From: an uncultured Spirochaetales bacterium
Lineage (GTDB): Bacteria; Spirochaetota; Spirochaetia; Sphaerochaetales; Sphaerochaetaceae
Assembly: GCA_949293335.1 (NCBI GenBank)
Contig: CASFDA010000013.1
Coordinates: 1-64,000, forward strand
Length of the DNA: 64,000 bases
Direction: 5' to 3'
Within the stretch, counting starts at the first letter, position 1. Each line of letters starts with the position of its first letter. The notes under the pieces are model-generated. The model ran no database searches. It worked only from the letters and a program-made list of their open reading frames with translations, and was not told the DNA's origin. This document shows, piece by piece, positions 26,476 through 34,689 of this stretch. Made by a program: the position numbers and the translations under genes.

Positions 26476-26646
26476 ATGGCAGGTAACGTATCAAAGAACG
26501 CTCACCGTGAAGGAGCCAAGGTTCTCACTAGCAGGTGGGGTGGTGCAATCAAGATGAAGAGTGTCTTCGAGAATGGTAAGCTTCGTCACGTAGCATATTG
26601 CGAGAAGACAGGTAATACAGCTAGAAAGCCAAAGGATCTGATGTAA
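26476..26646 (+). CDS. 56-residue basic protein, unknown
   Basis: ATG 26476 follows GGGAGG by 8 bases. The protein is compact and basic, with 10 Lys and 4 Arg; recognisable pieces are NAHREGAKVLTSRWGGAIKM and KLRHVAYCEKTGNTARKP. No signal peptide or membrane helix. It might bind RNA or ribosomes, but no family is recognised. It is followed by a strong terminator, so tRNA-Thr and this gene form a unit. Too short for common gene-finders to call reliably; the ribosome site, codon use and terminator support it. Confidence 0.7.
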   Translation: MAGNVSKNAHREGAKVLTSRWGGAIKMKSVFENGKLRHVAYCEKTGNTARKPKDLM

Positions 26647-26677
26647 TCAAGCCTGATGGTTTTAATTTTCAGTTAAG

Positions 26678-26707
26678 CCTCTGCAATTTGCAGAGGTTTT
26701 TCTTTTT
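26678..26707 (+). terminator. Rho-independent terminator after the tRNA-Thr/56-residue unit
   Basis: CCTCTGCAA / TTGCAGAGG nearly perfect inverted repeat followed by TTTTTCTTTTT. Confidence 0.85.
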
Positions 26708-26734
26708 CCCAAGCTTTCTATGTTCTGTTGATTC

Positions 26735-26744
26735 ATGCTATTAT
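26735..26744 (+). promoter_or_regulatory. Extended -10 promoter for the 5'-nucleotidase-like gene
   Basis: A-TG-C-TATTAT, identical to the plus-strand element at 22285-22294, 34 bases upstream of the GTG at 26779. Confidence 0.4.
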
Positions 26745-26778
26745 CTGAAGAAATTAGTGACCATTAAGGAGGTTTGAG

Positions 26779-27915
26779 GTGAAGCACTTCAAAACTGTTT
26801 CGAACTTGCTCATAATTGCACTTCTTGCACTTACTCTTGCAGGTTGTGCTTCAAATGTTGACTCTGTGCCTGCGATCGTTCTTCCTTCGCTCGGATCTCT
26901 GCCTGCACCAGCTCCAGCCCCGGCACCTGCTCCATCACCAGCTGAAGAGGCACCTGTGCCTGCTGAGGAGGTTGTAGCGCCTGCTGACGAACTGCTTTAC
27001 GGTGTTACTCCGATTGTGAAGGATGCTGATTCTGCCACAGATGTATATATCGCATTTACAGGTGATTCGCATGTGCGCGCAATTGAAGGCGAAGATGGCT
27101 CGATGGGTTACTCGAAGCTTGCAACCATATCCAAGTATGCACAGGCATATACAGATGATCTTTTGCTGCTTGATGCCGGCGGAACTTTTGTTCGCCCTGA
27201 GTATGGTCCTGAGGCAGCCGGAGCTGTCGCATCTGCTCTTTCAGTCATTGGATACGATGCGGTAGTCCCAGGTGACAGTGATTATGAATATGGTTATCAG
27301 ACGCTTCTTGATGTAGATGGCATGATGGAAGATGTCGCGCTTCTGAGTGCTAATACTTTCTATGAGAGCAATGGGGATTTCCTCTTCCAGCCTTATCAGG
27401 TATATGCATTCGGTGATTTCAAAGTTGCGGTGACAGGTCTTACTACACCAGATACAAAGGCTCTTTATCCAGAGGGGACAGAAGGAGTCGGATTCATCAG
27501 TGATCAGATTGTAGCGAATGCCCAGATAGCTGTTGATTACCTTAATCAGATTGCAGATTATGTAATTGTTCTCGGCCACATCGGAAACAGTGATACGATC
27601 ACAAGCGAGGAGATCATCAGTTACCTTGATGGAATCGATCTCTTCATAGACGGACACAATCACGAAAGTGTGAACAAGATGGTCGGATCGACCCTCCTCG
27701 TTTCTGCTGGAAGCTTCCTGAATAACGTGGGAGTCGTTCACCTCACGGTAGATGGAAATGAAGCAAATGTCGCAGAGACATTCTTCATTTCATCTTCTGA
27801 TGTCCTCAACCCATCAGAGAGTGCCCTTATGAAGGCAAATGGAGTCACAAGCGTGCCTTCTGACAGTGAGATTGATGCTCTTGTAGCAGCAACAGCAGAA
27901 AATCTTGGCCTTTGA
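26779..27915 (+). CDS. 5'-nucleotidase-like lipoprotein with altered metal site
   Basis: 378 residues. GTG start behind AAGGAGG. Type II signal peptide (LIIALLALTLAGC, Cys 23), then a Pro-Ala linker (PAPAPAPAPAPSP, 42-54) that lifts the domain from the membrane. The catalytic domain follows metallophosphoesterases of the UshA/5'-nucleotidase type: FTGDSH (94-98), GHIGNSD and GHNHE are kept. But LDAGDTF reads LDAGGTF (Asp to Gly at 135) and GNHE reads GDSD (165-168), removing usual metal ligands and the catalytic His. The C-terminal nucleotide-binding domain of 5'-nucleotidases is absent. It may be inactive or use another metal site. Confidence 0.72.
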   Translation: MKHFKTVSNLLIIALLALTLAGCASNVDSVPAIVLPSLGSLPAPAPAPAPAPSPAEEAPVPAEEVVAPADELLYGVTPIVKDADSATDVYIAFTGDSHVRAIEGEDGSMGYSKLATISKYAQAYTDDLLLLDAGGTFVRPEYGPEAAGAVASALSVIGYDAVVPGDSDYEYGYQTLLDVDGMMEDVALLSANTFYESNGDFLFQPYQVYAFGDFKVAVTGLTTPDTKALYPEGTEGVGFISDQIVANAQIAVDYLNQIADYVIVLGHIGNSDTITSEEIISYLDGIDLFIDGHNHESVNKMVGSTLLVSAGSFLNNVGVVHLTVDGNEANVAETFFISSSDVLNPSESALMKANGVTSVPSDSEIDALVAATAENLGL

Positions 27916-27933
27916 TATTTTGATTGATTTAGT

Positions 27934-27963
27934 GGGGACTATCTTCGGGTAGTCCTCATTTTG
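27934..27963 (+). terminator. Rho-independent terminator
   Basis: Stem GGGGACTA / TAGTCCTC with an 8-base loop, followed by ATTTTGT. Confidence 0.75.
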
Positions 27964-28096
27964 TCTCATTTCTTCCTTGCTTGATGAATGCTATGTCATT
28001 CGGATAATATGCATATATTCCAACTGGAAAAACTTTCTTGGAAGAAAATTTCGCGTAGTCTGTAATACAGAGATGAATTGAGGTTGTAGTGCCGGG

Positions 28097-29320
28097 ATGA
28101 AGCTTAAATATATATTCCTACTTCCGCTTTTCCTTTTAGCTTTGTTTCCGGTCCATTCCAAAGAGTATGATGAATCAATCAGCCTGAATGCTGGTATCAC
28201 GAACATAACAGGTGGAGAGTACTCTTTTGGCCTCGGCATGCTTCCTCTTGGAACGTCTTTTGAGTATGAACGCTATGTGAACATGTTTCCGTCACTTACC
28301 CACGACGCGTATTTCAATACGGGTATCACATTCTCTTTCCTCAATGAGGACTTCGAGGACTATGAGTACGATACTGGAATACCTTTCTGGAGTCTGAAGA
28401 AGTTCGAGCAGGATCCAGAGAAGCTTATTTACCATGGTTCTGGAAGCGATGAATACTTCAAGCCGTCAGCGGCAATCGATATCTACTTCGAGCAAGGTTT
28501 CGGGCGGAATGAAAAGTCTCTGGAGGATCCGTATTTCATTATCCGCCTTGGACTCAATGTCCACTTCACCATGGCTGTCGAGCCGTTGTCGCTTTCAAGG
28601 GGCGACACAACAGTCCCTGTCTTCGTAGACGAGTATGGAAACCTGAGACAGCAGTTTACCGGAGACATAATGGCTTTTCCTTGGCTACAGGGAGACAGGA
28701 AGAGCTTGAATAGCATTATCTATACTGCGATGATCTTTGACTTCGACCATCCGATCGATTCGAATACAGATGAAGGTCTTTATGGTTATATCACGCTGGA
28801 ATGGGGCCCTTACTGGCTCTTCAATAGTCTTCCGGGACGATACACAACCAGCGATTTTTACCGTGTGCAGGGATACCTTGAGGAGAAGATGCTTCTCTTT
28901 TCAATAAAGCAGGACAATGGCTGGAACTGGGTTTCAATGCATTTCGGGCATTCTAATTCGGTCAGTTATGTAGGAGGGGATATAGTTCCTGACAACAGGA
29001 TACCTACAGATCATCTGCGTGGTTATGTGAGCGATAGAATCTGGATTACTTTCACAGGCCCGCAGTTTCTCACCAGTGACTGCTATACTTATATTTCACT
29101 GATCATGACAAACAGCTGTTACTTCGGTACTCTCGTGAACAGCAGTTCGGATATGAATGCGTTCGAATTCAAGGGAGATTGTTCTATCGTTTTCCATCTC
29201 CGTCTTTTTGGATTCATAAGGTTTGAATATGTATGCCGCTATGTTTACATGGTCGGTTTCGAAGCACGTAACCCGGGATGGGAACAGGGGGCAGCCCTGA
29301 GCTTTTATATCTCGCTGTGA
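28097..29320 (+). CDS. Outer-membrane beta-barrel candidate 1
   Basis: 407 residues with signal peptide (FLLPLFLLALFPVHS). The mature part has alternating aromatic/polar strands and many Tyr, Phe, Gly and Asp, and ends in Ser-Phe-Tyr-Ile-Ser-Leu, the terminal strand type recognised by the BAM machinery. It shares layout with the next gene, including WFNS/WRN-like segments and a TFTGPQF block (compare TFYGPQI), so they are probably paralogues. Ribosome site is poor. First of four tightly linked envelope genes. Confidence 0.6.
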   Translation: MKLKYIFLLPLFLLALFPVHSKEYDESISLNAGITNITGGEYSFGLGMLPLGTSFEYERYVNMFPSLTHDAYFNTGITFSFLNEDFEDYEYDTGIPFWSLKKFEQDPEKLIYHGSGSDEYFKPSAAIDIYFEQGFGRNEKSLEDPYFIIRLGLNVHFTMAVEPLSLSRGDTTVPVFVDEYGNLRQQFTGDIMAFPWLQGDRKSLNSIIYTAMIFDFDHPIDSNTDEGLYGYITLEWGPYWLFNSLPGRYTTSDFYRVQGYLEEKMLLFSIKQDNGWNWVSMHFGHSNSVSYVGGDIVPDNRIPTDHLRGYVSDRIWITFTGPQFLTSDCYTYISLIMTNSCYFGTLVNSSSDMNAFEFKGDCSIVFHLRLFGFIRFEYVCRYVYMVGFEARNPGWEQGAALSFYISL

Positions 29321-29331
29321 AGGGAGAGTAA

Positions 29332-30477
29332 ATGAAAAAGAAGTTAATCCTGTTCATCTTCGCATTCCTTTCTTCTCTTCCGCTCTTCTCGATCGGGTTC
29401 GGTTATCATGTGTTCGAAGTCCGCACGACACCGGAATTTTCCGATGGTACGTTTCCTGTAAGTGTCCTCTACCAGTTCAATTTCCCTATGCCGGATTTTA
29501 TACATGGTAGCAAGACAGAGATGGCTTTCCGACTTGATAATGGCCTTGTCTACAGGACGTTGAGGCAGAATCCATACACAGGAGAATATGAGTACATAGG
29601 GGATTACACCACGCAGTTCGATGAATTCAACCTCTATATCTCACAGGGATTTTATCGTACTGATTTCGCTTCAGATGATCTTCTGACCCTGACTGTATCG
29701 ATAGATGGCAGATGGGAGAACGCGTTTGAGCGTCTTTCCTGGATGAACAACCCGAATGAGTTGGTTGGAGTCTTCAGAGAGTTCAAGAACGGAGAGAATG
29801 TCGATCGATGGCCAGGTGCCTCGTGGCCGGCTAATCCAGAGCTTGCGGGAAACCGTTCGGCCGCGACAATATTCTTTTCCTTCGGGCTTGAACTCGATTA
29901 TATGCGCAATATCATAACGAGAAAGGATGGCGTGTACTTTTCTTCATTCGTGCGTTATGCCCCTGGTGTGATACAGTTCTTCGGACGTACTTCTGATTTC
30001 ATCCTATGGCGCAATGAACTGGATTTTGCCTGGACCATATTCTCCGTCAGGCAGGCCTATACAGATAGGAACACTACGTGGGTAAGTCTCGTCCTTGAAG
30101 ACAAGTTCCGTTATCAGTATGTCACGGGAAGCCAGATTCCAGCCTTCACAGAGTGGAATGAGATATGGGGAACCGAGGGGCTGAATACCGAGCATTCAAT
30201 CAGGAACCGGCTGATGCTCACTTTCTATGGTCCGCAGATCAATAGCTATGATTGCTATCCGAGGGCATCTTTCTTCTTTGATTTGGGAATTTCATGTGGC
30301 AGACTGAACGGGACGGACAGCAGTGTCTTTGAGGTCTATTCCTCATATGGATTCCGTGCTGAATTCGTTATTTTCAATATTGCGAACCTTTATTATGAGA
30401 TCGGATCGGTCTTTGATCCGATAAAAGATGAGAAAGAGGAGGTAATACAGCGCTTCGGCGTTTCAATCGGAATATGA
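29332..30477 (+). CDS. Outer-membrane beta-barrel candidate 2
   Basis: 381 residues, signal peptide (LILFIFAFLSSLPLFS), GGGAGAG before ATG. Barrel-like strand composition ending in QRFGVSIGI. The segments ENAFERLSWMN, RNIITRKDGVYFSSFVRYAP and LMLTFYGPQINSYDCYP parallel the first gene (SDRIWITFTGPQFLTSDCYT), supporting common origin. Role unknown; porin or surface adhesin are the options. Its stop overlaps the next start by 4 bases. Confidence 0.62.
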   Translation: MKKKLILFIFAFLSSLPLFSIGFGYHVFEVRTTPEFSDGTFPVSVLYQFNFPMPDFIHGSKTEMAFRLDNGLVYRTLRQNPYTGEYEYIGDYTTQFDEFNLYISQGFYRTDFASDDLLTLTVSIDGRWENAFERLSWMNNPNELVGVFREFKNGENVDRWPGASWPANPELAGNRSAATIFFSFGLELDYMRNIITRKDGVYFSSFVRYAPGVIQFFGRTSDFILWRNELDFAWTIFSVRQAYTDRNTTWVSLVLEDKFRYQYVTGSQIPAFTEWNEIWGTEGLNTEHSIRNRLMLTFYGPQINSYDCYPRASFFFDLGISCGRLNGTDSSVFEVYSSYGFRAEFVIFNIANLYYEIGSVFDPIKDEKEEVIQRFGVSIGI

Positions 30478-31184
30478 AGAAGTTGACCCTCTTACTGCTA
30501 TTGCTTTCGCTTTCATTTCCTCTCTTTTCTTTCACTATGTATATCTCGCCGCTTTTCACAACGACGTTCGATACGAATTATTTTTCAAATCCGCTTCCGC
30601 AGGATGCTGATGTGGATTACCTCGAATGGAAGAATATGTATCCATTTGAAAGCAGGGTAGATCTTGGTGGAAGTTTGAAGATCAACATGTACTTTGAGGA
30701 CAGTGCCCGTACAGGTCTTTCCATCCTTTTGTCTGCACGTTATCCGATCTGGAGACATACAATAACACCGCATGCAATAGATGATGATGGGAACTTTATA
30801 GAAAATGGAGGTTTTACTGAAGGCGGGAGATGGGATTATGTCGAGACTTCGGATATATCATCGGCCGTACCTGCCCTCTATTTTGCCCTCGGTCCTAGTT
30901 TCCGCTTCCAGTATGGGGTGATGGACATTGGTTTTGATGTCCGGCTCAGTGTCGGCTCGAGGAATCTATTCCAGAGCACAGAGCTCGGAGTACAGGCTGA
31001 ACCGTATATAAATATCGTGATGAATAAGAATGTATACTTTACATTCAGTATGACTTATGATGCCCATTTCTATAATTTCATACAGAATGACAGGTATATC
31101 TATGAGCCAAATTTCTTCAAGCTCTCTTTGTCTGCAAACATCGGTTTCGGATTCCTCTTCGGGGGAAGGAGCGGACATTCATGA
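30474..31184 (+). CDS. Outer-membrane beta-barrel candidate 3
   Basis: 236 residues; signal peptide (LTLLLLLLSLSFPLFS) and a barrel-like body (SFRFQYGVMDIGFDVRLSVG, FFKLSLSANIGFGFLFGG). ATGA overlap with both neighbours. Shorter than candidates 1 and 2, roughly an 8-10 strand barrel. Function unknown. Confidence 0.58.
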   Translation: MKKLTLLLLLLSLSFPLFSFTMYISPLFTTTFDTNYFSNPLPQDADVDYLEWKNMYPFESRVDLGGSLKINMYFEDSARTGLSILLSARYPIWRHTITPHAIDDDGNFIENGGFTEGGRWDYVETSDISSAVPALYFALGPSFRFQYGVMDIGFDVRLSVGSRNLFQSTELGVQAEPYINIVMNKNVYFTFSMTYDAHFYNFIQNDRYIYEPNFFKLSLSANIGFGFLFGGRSGHS

Positions 31185-31822
31185 AAAGATTGGTTTTGCT
31201 TGTGATGCTGGCAATTGGAATCTCTTGTCCGGCTTTTTCTTCCCCGGAAACCTGGCTCGGACTGAGTTTCATTGCTGGCAGAAACTACATAAATGGTGAT
31301 GTCGGGAAATACTATACTGTGTACGATCTCGATGGCCAAGTGCTTATCGACGGAATGGATATAGGACTTGTGAGGAGAGTGGGGGGAAAGATTGATGTGA
31401 CTATTTTCCCTCTCTCCTCTGTCCGTGTCGGGATTGTCGTCTCTGGTTCCTTGATGTTTCCTGTCGGCTTTGACTGGCGGAGCGGGGGATCCGAGGGATA
31501 TTTCTCGCGAAATCTCGATTTGGTATTCGATGGCGAGATAGGTGTAAGCTATTATCAGCTTTTTGGCAGTGCCGGGTTCTTCATCGATGGCGGAATGTTC
31601 TACAGTTACAACAGAGTTGCCAAGGAAAACGAGAAGAATTATCGGGAAGAGACTACATACGATATTTTTCACGAATGGGGCGTCTGGGGTGAATTAGGTC
31701 TTCTTGCGACATTCCACAACGGCTTTTTTCGTTTGGGTTTCAAATACAATCATGATCTCTGTTACAGTGACATGAACTTCAACATCTCTCTTTTTGCCGG
31801 AGGGGGTGTGATTTTCCGTTGA
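31181..31822 (+). CDS. Outer-membrane beta-barrel candidate 4
   Basis: 213 residues; signal peptide (LVLLVMLAIGISCPAFS) and barrel-like strands ending in MNFNISLFAGGGVIFR, with a C-terminal Phe-Arg. ATGA overlap with the previous gene. Its size and pattern resemble the decayed barrel gene at 214-898. Confidence 0.58.
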   Translation: MKRLVLLVMLAIGISCPAFSSPETWLGLSFIAGRNYINGDVGKYYTVYDLDGQVLIDGMDIGLVRRVGGKIDVTIFPLSSVRVGIVVSGSLMFPVGFDWRSGGSEGYFSRNLDLVFDGEIGVSYYQLFGSAGFFIDGGMFYSYNRVAKENEKNYREETTYDIFHEWGVWGELGLLATFHNGFFRLGFKYNHDLCYSDMNFNISLFAGGGVIFR

Positions 31823-31841
31823 GTTTTCTGACATTTTCCTA

Positions 31842-31871
31842 TTGAACTTCACTATATGTAAGGAATAACAT
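31842..31871 (+). promoter_or_regulatory. Promoter for ilvE
   Basis: TTGAAC, 18 bases, TAACAT, then 25 bases to ATG 31897 with CGGAGGAA as ribosome site. Confidence 0.4.
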
Positions 31872-31896
31872 CTACTAAATTCTCGGAGGAAATAAA

Positions 31897-32922
31897 ATGG
31901 AGAAGAAGAACATCGATTGGTCTTCACTCGGTTTTGGATATATGCCTACCGACTTTAGGTATAACGCTGAGTGGAAAGATGGAAAGTGGGAAAAAGGTGG
32001 CCTTACTTCTGAGAGCACTGTGACTATCAGTGAATGTGCAGGGGTACTGCAGTATGCACAGACATGTTTTGAAGGACTCAAAGCCTATACATGGAAAGAT
32101 GGCAGCATTGTCGCTTTCAGGCCGGACCTGAACGCAGAGAGACTTCAGAATTCTGCCAGAAGGCTCCTCATGCCTGAAGTACCTACAGAAATGTTCCTTG
32201 AGGCACTCGATGAGACTGTCAGGGCAAACGCTGCATACGTTCCTCCTTATGGTTCAGGTGCAACGCTCTATGTCAGACCTTTCCTTTTCGGCTCTGGCCC
32301 GGTAATTGGTGTAGCTCCGGCTCCTTCATATATATTCAGGCTCTTCTGTACTCCTGTTGGCCCTTATTTCAAGGCTGGCGTGAAACCGATCAAGATCTGT
32401 GTTTCCGATTTTGATAGGGCTGCTCCGAAGGGAACAGGACACATCAAGGCAGGTCTGAATTATGCAATGTCCCTCTATCCTGGTGATCTTGCACACAAGA
32501 AAGGATATTCAGAGAACCTTTATCTTGATGCGAAGACGAGAACGCATGTAGAGGAGACAGGAGGAGCTAACTTCATATTCGTCACAAAAGACGGAAAGCT
32601 TGTAACTCCTAAGTCAGACACCATCCTTCCTTCGATCACTCGAAGATCTCTTGTCGCAGTTGCGAAGGACTATCTCAAGATGGAAGTTGAAGAGAGGCCG
32701 GTTGCATTTGAAGAGTTGTCATCGTTTGTTGAGATCGGACTGTGCGGGACAGCGGCAGTCATTTCTCCGATCGGTCAGATAGACTATGATGGCGGATCCA
32801 TCAATGTTCCGTCAGGTATGGCAGAGATTGGCCCGATGCTCGGCAAGCTACGTTCACTTCTCACTGGAATACAGAATGGAGATGAGAAAGCTCCTGAAGG
32901 CTGGATCAGGAAGATTATGTGA
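31897..32922 (+). CDS. ilvE: Branched-chain amino acid aminotransferase
   Basis: 341 residues; fold-type IV PLP enzyme that interconverts Leu, Ile and Val with their 2-keto acids. The PLP Lys lies in GTGHIKAGLNYAMSL; other BCAT markers are CFEGLKAYTWKDG, FRPDLNAERLQNSARRL, YVRPFLFGSG and EETGGANFIFV. The usual GDVK/GDCK before the Lys reads GHIK. Single gene between a promoter and a strong terminator. In a fermenter it may run in either direction. Confidence 0.94.
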   Translation: MEKKNIDWSSLGFGYMPTDFRYNAEWKDGKWEKGGLTSESTVTISECAGVLQYAQTCFEGLKAYTWKDGSIVAFRPDLNAERLQNSARRLLMPEVPTEMFLEALDETVRANAAYVPPYGSGATLYVRPFLFGSGPVIGVAPAPSYIFRLFCTPVGPYFKAGVKPIKICVSDFDRAAPKGTGHIKAGLNYAMSLYPGDLAHKKGYSENLYLDAKTRTHVEETGGANFIFVTKDGKLVTPKSDTILPSITRRSLVAVAKDYLKMEVEERPVAFEELSSFVEIGLCGTAAVISPIGQIDYDGGSINVPSGMAEIGPMLGKLRSLLTGIQNGDEKAPEGWIRKIM

Positions 32923-32930
32923 TTTTCAGA

Positions 32931-32956
32931 GGACCCGTGATGAGCGGGTCCTTTTT
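32931..32956 (+). terminator. Rho-independent terminator after ilvE
   Basis: Stem GGACCCG / CGGGTCC, 7-base loop, T5 tail. Confidence 0.88.
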
Positions 32957-33262
32957 CTACTTTTGGTTATCATGTCCTGAAGAATTTTGTCCTCGCTTTC
33001 CGTAAAGGGCTTTTCTCCTTTTCTGTGTCAGTCGGAAAAGGTCCAGCCTTGAGTCGCTTCTTGACTTTGTTTCAGGGTTCTCGCTGATGTCTTTGTCTAC
33101 AAGATAAGAAAAATACCCGGATACAGACTTCATATAGCCTTTCGAGGCAATCTCCTTATAGCGAAGTTTTATGAAGTCGTATTGTTCACCGTAAAATCGC
33201 ATTGAGGTTGACTTTACGCCTTTTTCCTGCTCCTTTTTCCCGTTTTTTGTCTCCCCTTTCAC
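32957..33262 (-). CDS. Small basic protein, unknown (accessory region)
   Basis: 101 residues from GTG 33262, which lies 9 bases after AAAAGGAG; ATG 33271 sits directly on that site and is less likely. Rich in Lys, Arg and Gln; central part STSMRFYGEQYDFIKLRYKE. No signal or membrane helix. It resembles small DNA-binding or mobilisation accessory proteins only by composition. It lies in a stretch of plasmid-like or remnant genes that ends at tRNA-Arg. Confidence 0.5.
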   Translation of the reverse strand: MKGETKNGKKEQEKGVKSTSMRFYGEQYDFIKLRYKEIASKGYMKSVSGYFSYLVDKDISENPETKSRSDSRLDLFRLTQKRRKALYGKRGQNSSGHDNQK

Positions 33263-33488
33263 AAAAATCATCTCCTTTTTTGTAAATTATGCATTAAAAT
33301 TTGGAAAAGGCAAATCTGACATGGATTCACATCTTCATATCCTGTGAAACTGAGAAGAAGCTATCCGGCGACAAGTTCGCTTCGCTAGAAGGTTTCAGTC
33401 TAAAGCAGGCGTGAGCCATTGTCCTTTAAGCAAAAGAGCATATGTTTTCTCTCTTTTTCCCTCGGGGGAGGAACTCGGGAGATTATTT

Positions 33489-33608
33489 TTGCTTGCTGTT
33501 CATTCTATAGTCGTTTCTGGCACTGCCATAACGGTGGGCAGTAGCCTCATCGGACTGATGATTGTTTTTACGGTCATCGGATTGCTGATAGCTATGTTCA
33601 AAAGATAA
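33489..33608 (+). CDS. Single-helix membrane peptide resembling OadG N-terminus (possible fragment)
   Basis: TTG 33489 follows GGGAG by 7 bases and gives 39 residues: an outer segment then the helix VGSSLIGLMIVFTVIGLLIA ending FKR. This is like the membrane segment of gamma subunits of sodium-pump decarboxylases, without the usual C-terminal tail. Read from ATG 33411 it would be 65 residues with an unlikely N-terminus. It may be a fragment; the real decarboxylase pair is at 37216-38464. Confidence 0.3.
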   Translation: MLAVHSIVVSGTAITVGSSLIGLMIVFTVIGLLIAMFKR

Positions 33609-33816
33609 ACCGCCCATTTAGCTCTGCAACAGCTTTCTGGATGAATTTGCTTATAGACATGCCATTTTCATCGGCCTTTTCCCTTATCTTGTCGATGTAC
33701 TCGACAGGGAATTTCACGGAGAAAGCCTTGTAAGGCCTGTTGATTCCTTTAGGCCTCCCAGTCCCGGGGCGTGCACCGCCTCTGGTATCCTTCTTATCTT
33801 TTATATTGTTCTCCAA
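33598..33816 (-). CDS. Ribbon-helix-helix DNA-binding protein, antitoxin/repressor-like
   Basis: 72 residues. Basic N-terminal arm GGARPGTGRPKGINRPYKAF, then a ribbon-helix-helix core VKFPVEYIDKIREKADENGM and SISKFIQKAVAEL. The layout matches CopG/Arc-type repressors of plasmids, phages and toxin-antitoxin modules. The start is TTG at 33816 with no ribosome site; TATATT lies 5 bases upstream, so a leaderless mRNA is possible. No toxin partner is visible beside it. The end overlaps the OadG-like peptide's end by 11 bases. Confidence 0.6.
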   Translation of the reverse strand: MENNIKDKKDTRGGARPGTGRPKGINRPYKAFSVKFPVEYIDKIREKADENGMSISKFIQKAVAELNGRFIF

Positions 33817-33853
33817 GTACGAATATAGACTTGGCTTATGCTCTCTTGCAGAT

Positions 33854-34180
33854 CTATCTTGTGTTCAAGGTCTCGACTTTTGGCAGAAGATGATATAAAG
33901 GAAGATGTTCCGTTTCTTTCTTGAATTCATTCATCCTGCTATGCAGAGGATATTCCGCCTGCACATTTACAAAGAAGTTCAGGCTCATCCCGAAGTACCT
34001 GGCAAGCCTCTAGCAGACGTCATCAGGCATCCGGTTCCTGTTATTCAGGATCTTGCTGAGAGCCATGGAAGAGATTCCGAAGTCCTTTGCCAGCTTACAA
34101 GCAGAGAGTCCAAGAGGTTCTAGCCAGTCTTCCTTCAGGTAGTTCCCGAACGTTCCGATATTGATTTCATATGTGATCAT
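33854..34180 (-). pseudogene. HigA-type antitoxin pseudogene (internal TAG)
   Basis: From ATG 34180 the frame reads MITYEINIGTFGNYLKEDWL and on through the Xre/HigA helix-turn-helix (LGLSACKLAKDFGISSMALS, then KILNNRNRMP). At codon 57 (34010-34012) a TAG stop interrupts, where HigA proteins have Ala-Leu before RLARYFG; the frame then goes on unchanged with RLARYFGMSLNFFVNVQAEY to a stop at 33854-33856, 108 codons in all. One point mutation therefore silenced it. The expected HigB toxin should be upstream; only degenerate sequence lies there. Confidence 0.75.
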
Positions 34181-34553
34181 ATCTTTATCCTTGAACGACT
34201 TGATCGGATGTACTACCTATTCAGACAACACTAACATTGACTTCTTTTGGCTATGCTTATGTCAGGACCAAAGCTGAAAAGAAGCTTCTGTCCTTCCTCG
34301 CTGCACGGACAAGCGCCTGAAGTTCTGGATCTTCGGCTACAGCCTTTGCCTCTGCTCAGAAAGCTTCCTGTAAATTCTCTCCTGTAAGTAAAAACTCTAT
34401 GGATGTATTCAAATTGTAGAGACGGAGAAATAGGTGGCATACATCTCCAATAAAATTGATTCAGGTTTTTAAAAACAACAATTTTGGTAACAATTTACAT
34501 GACCAAAAACAAATAATTCCATTTATTATAAATAACTATATACAATTAAAAAA
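34181..34553 (-). other. Gene-free remnant region next to tRNA-Arg
   Basis: No convincing intact gene. At 34264-34380, minus strand, a coding-like stretch (EAKAVAEDPELQALVRAARK in one frame, preceded by a stop) suggests a decayed small protein, perhaps part of the toxin-antitoxin remnant. The part 34441-34553 is very AT-rich with no ORF. No copy of the tRNA 3' end was found that would mark an integration site. Confidence 0.4.
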
Positions 34554-34625
34554 TACTCCTGAGCGGAATCGAACCGCTATTTGTCCCTCCGGAGGGGACC
34601 GTTGTATCCGTTCAACTACAGGAGC
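34554..34625 (-). tRNA. tRNA-Arg (anticodon CCG)
   Basis: Minus strand: acceptor GCTCCTG/CAGGAGT, anticodon stem GTCCC/GGGAC with loop CTCCGGA (anticodon CCG), T arm AGCGG-TTCGATT-CCGCT. Reads CGG. No CCA encoded. The 3' side of the gene faces the accessory stretch 32957-34553, the usual side for element integration. Confidence 0.9.
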
Positions 34626-34674
34626 ATTACCTTGATATTAAGCCAATTTGCCCTGAAATAGAAGTCCATCATTG

Positions 34675-34683
34675 TGGTACTAT
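34675..34683 (+). promoter_or_regulatory. Extended -10 for the NYN-domain gene, leaderless candidate
   Basis: TG-G-TACTAT ends 6 bases before ATG 34690; no ribosome site between. Confidence 0.4.
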
Positions 34684-34689
34684 TTGCTC

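Noticed and set aside
26279-26494. Minus-strand frame across tRNA-Thr
   Set aside because: Covers the tRNA, lacks a ribosome site and has no conserved pattern.
33272-33420. Structured RNA or riboswitch between the small basic gene and the OadG-like peptide
   Set aside because: Short GC-rich motifs are present, but they match no riboswitch consensus that I know and no paired stem is clear.
32957-34553. Integrated element bounded by tRNA-Arg
   Set aside because: The small remnant genes lie at the 3' side of the tRNA, but no integrase and no repeat of the tRNA end was found near 32957-33300.
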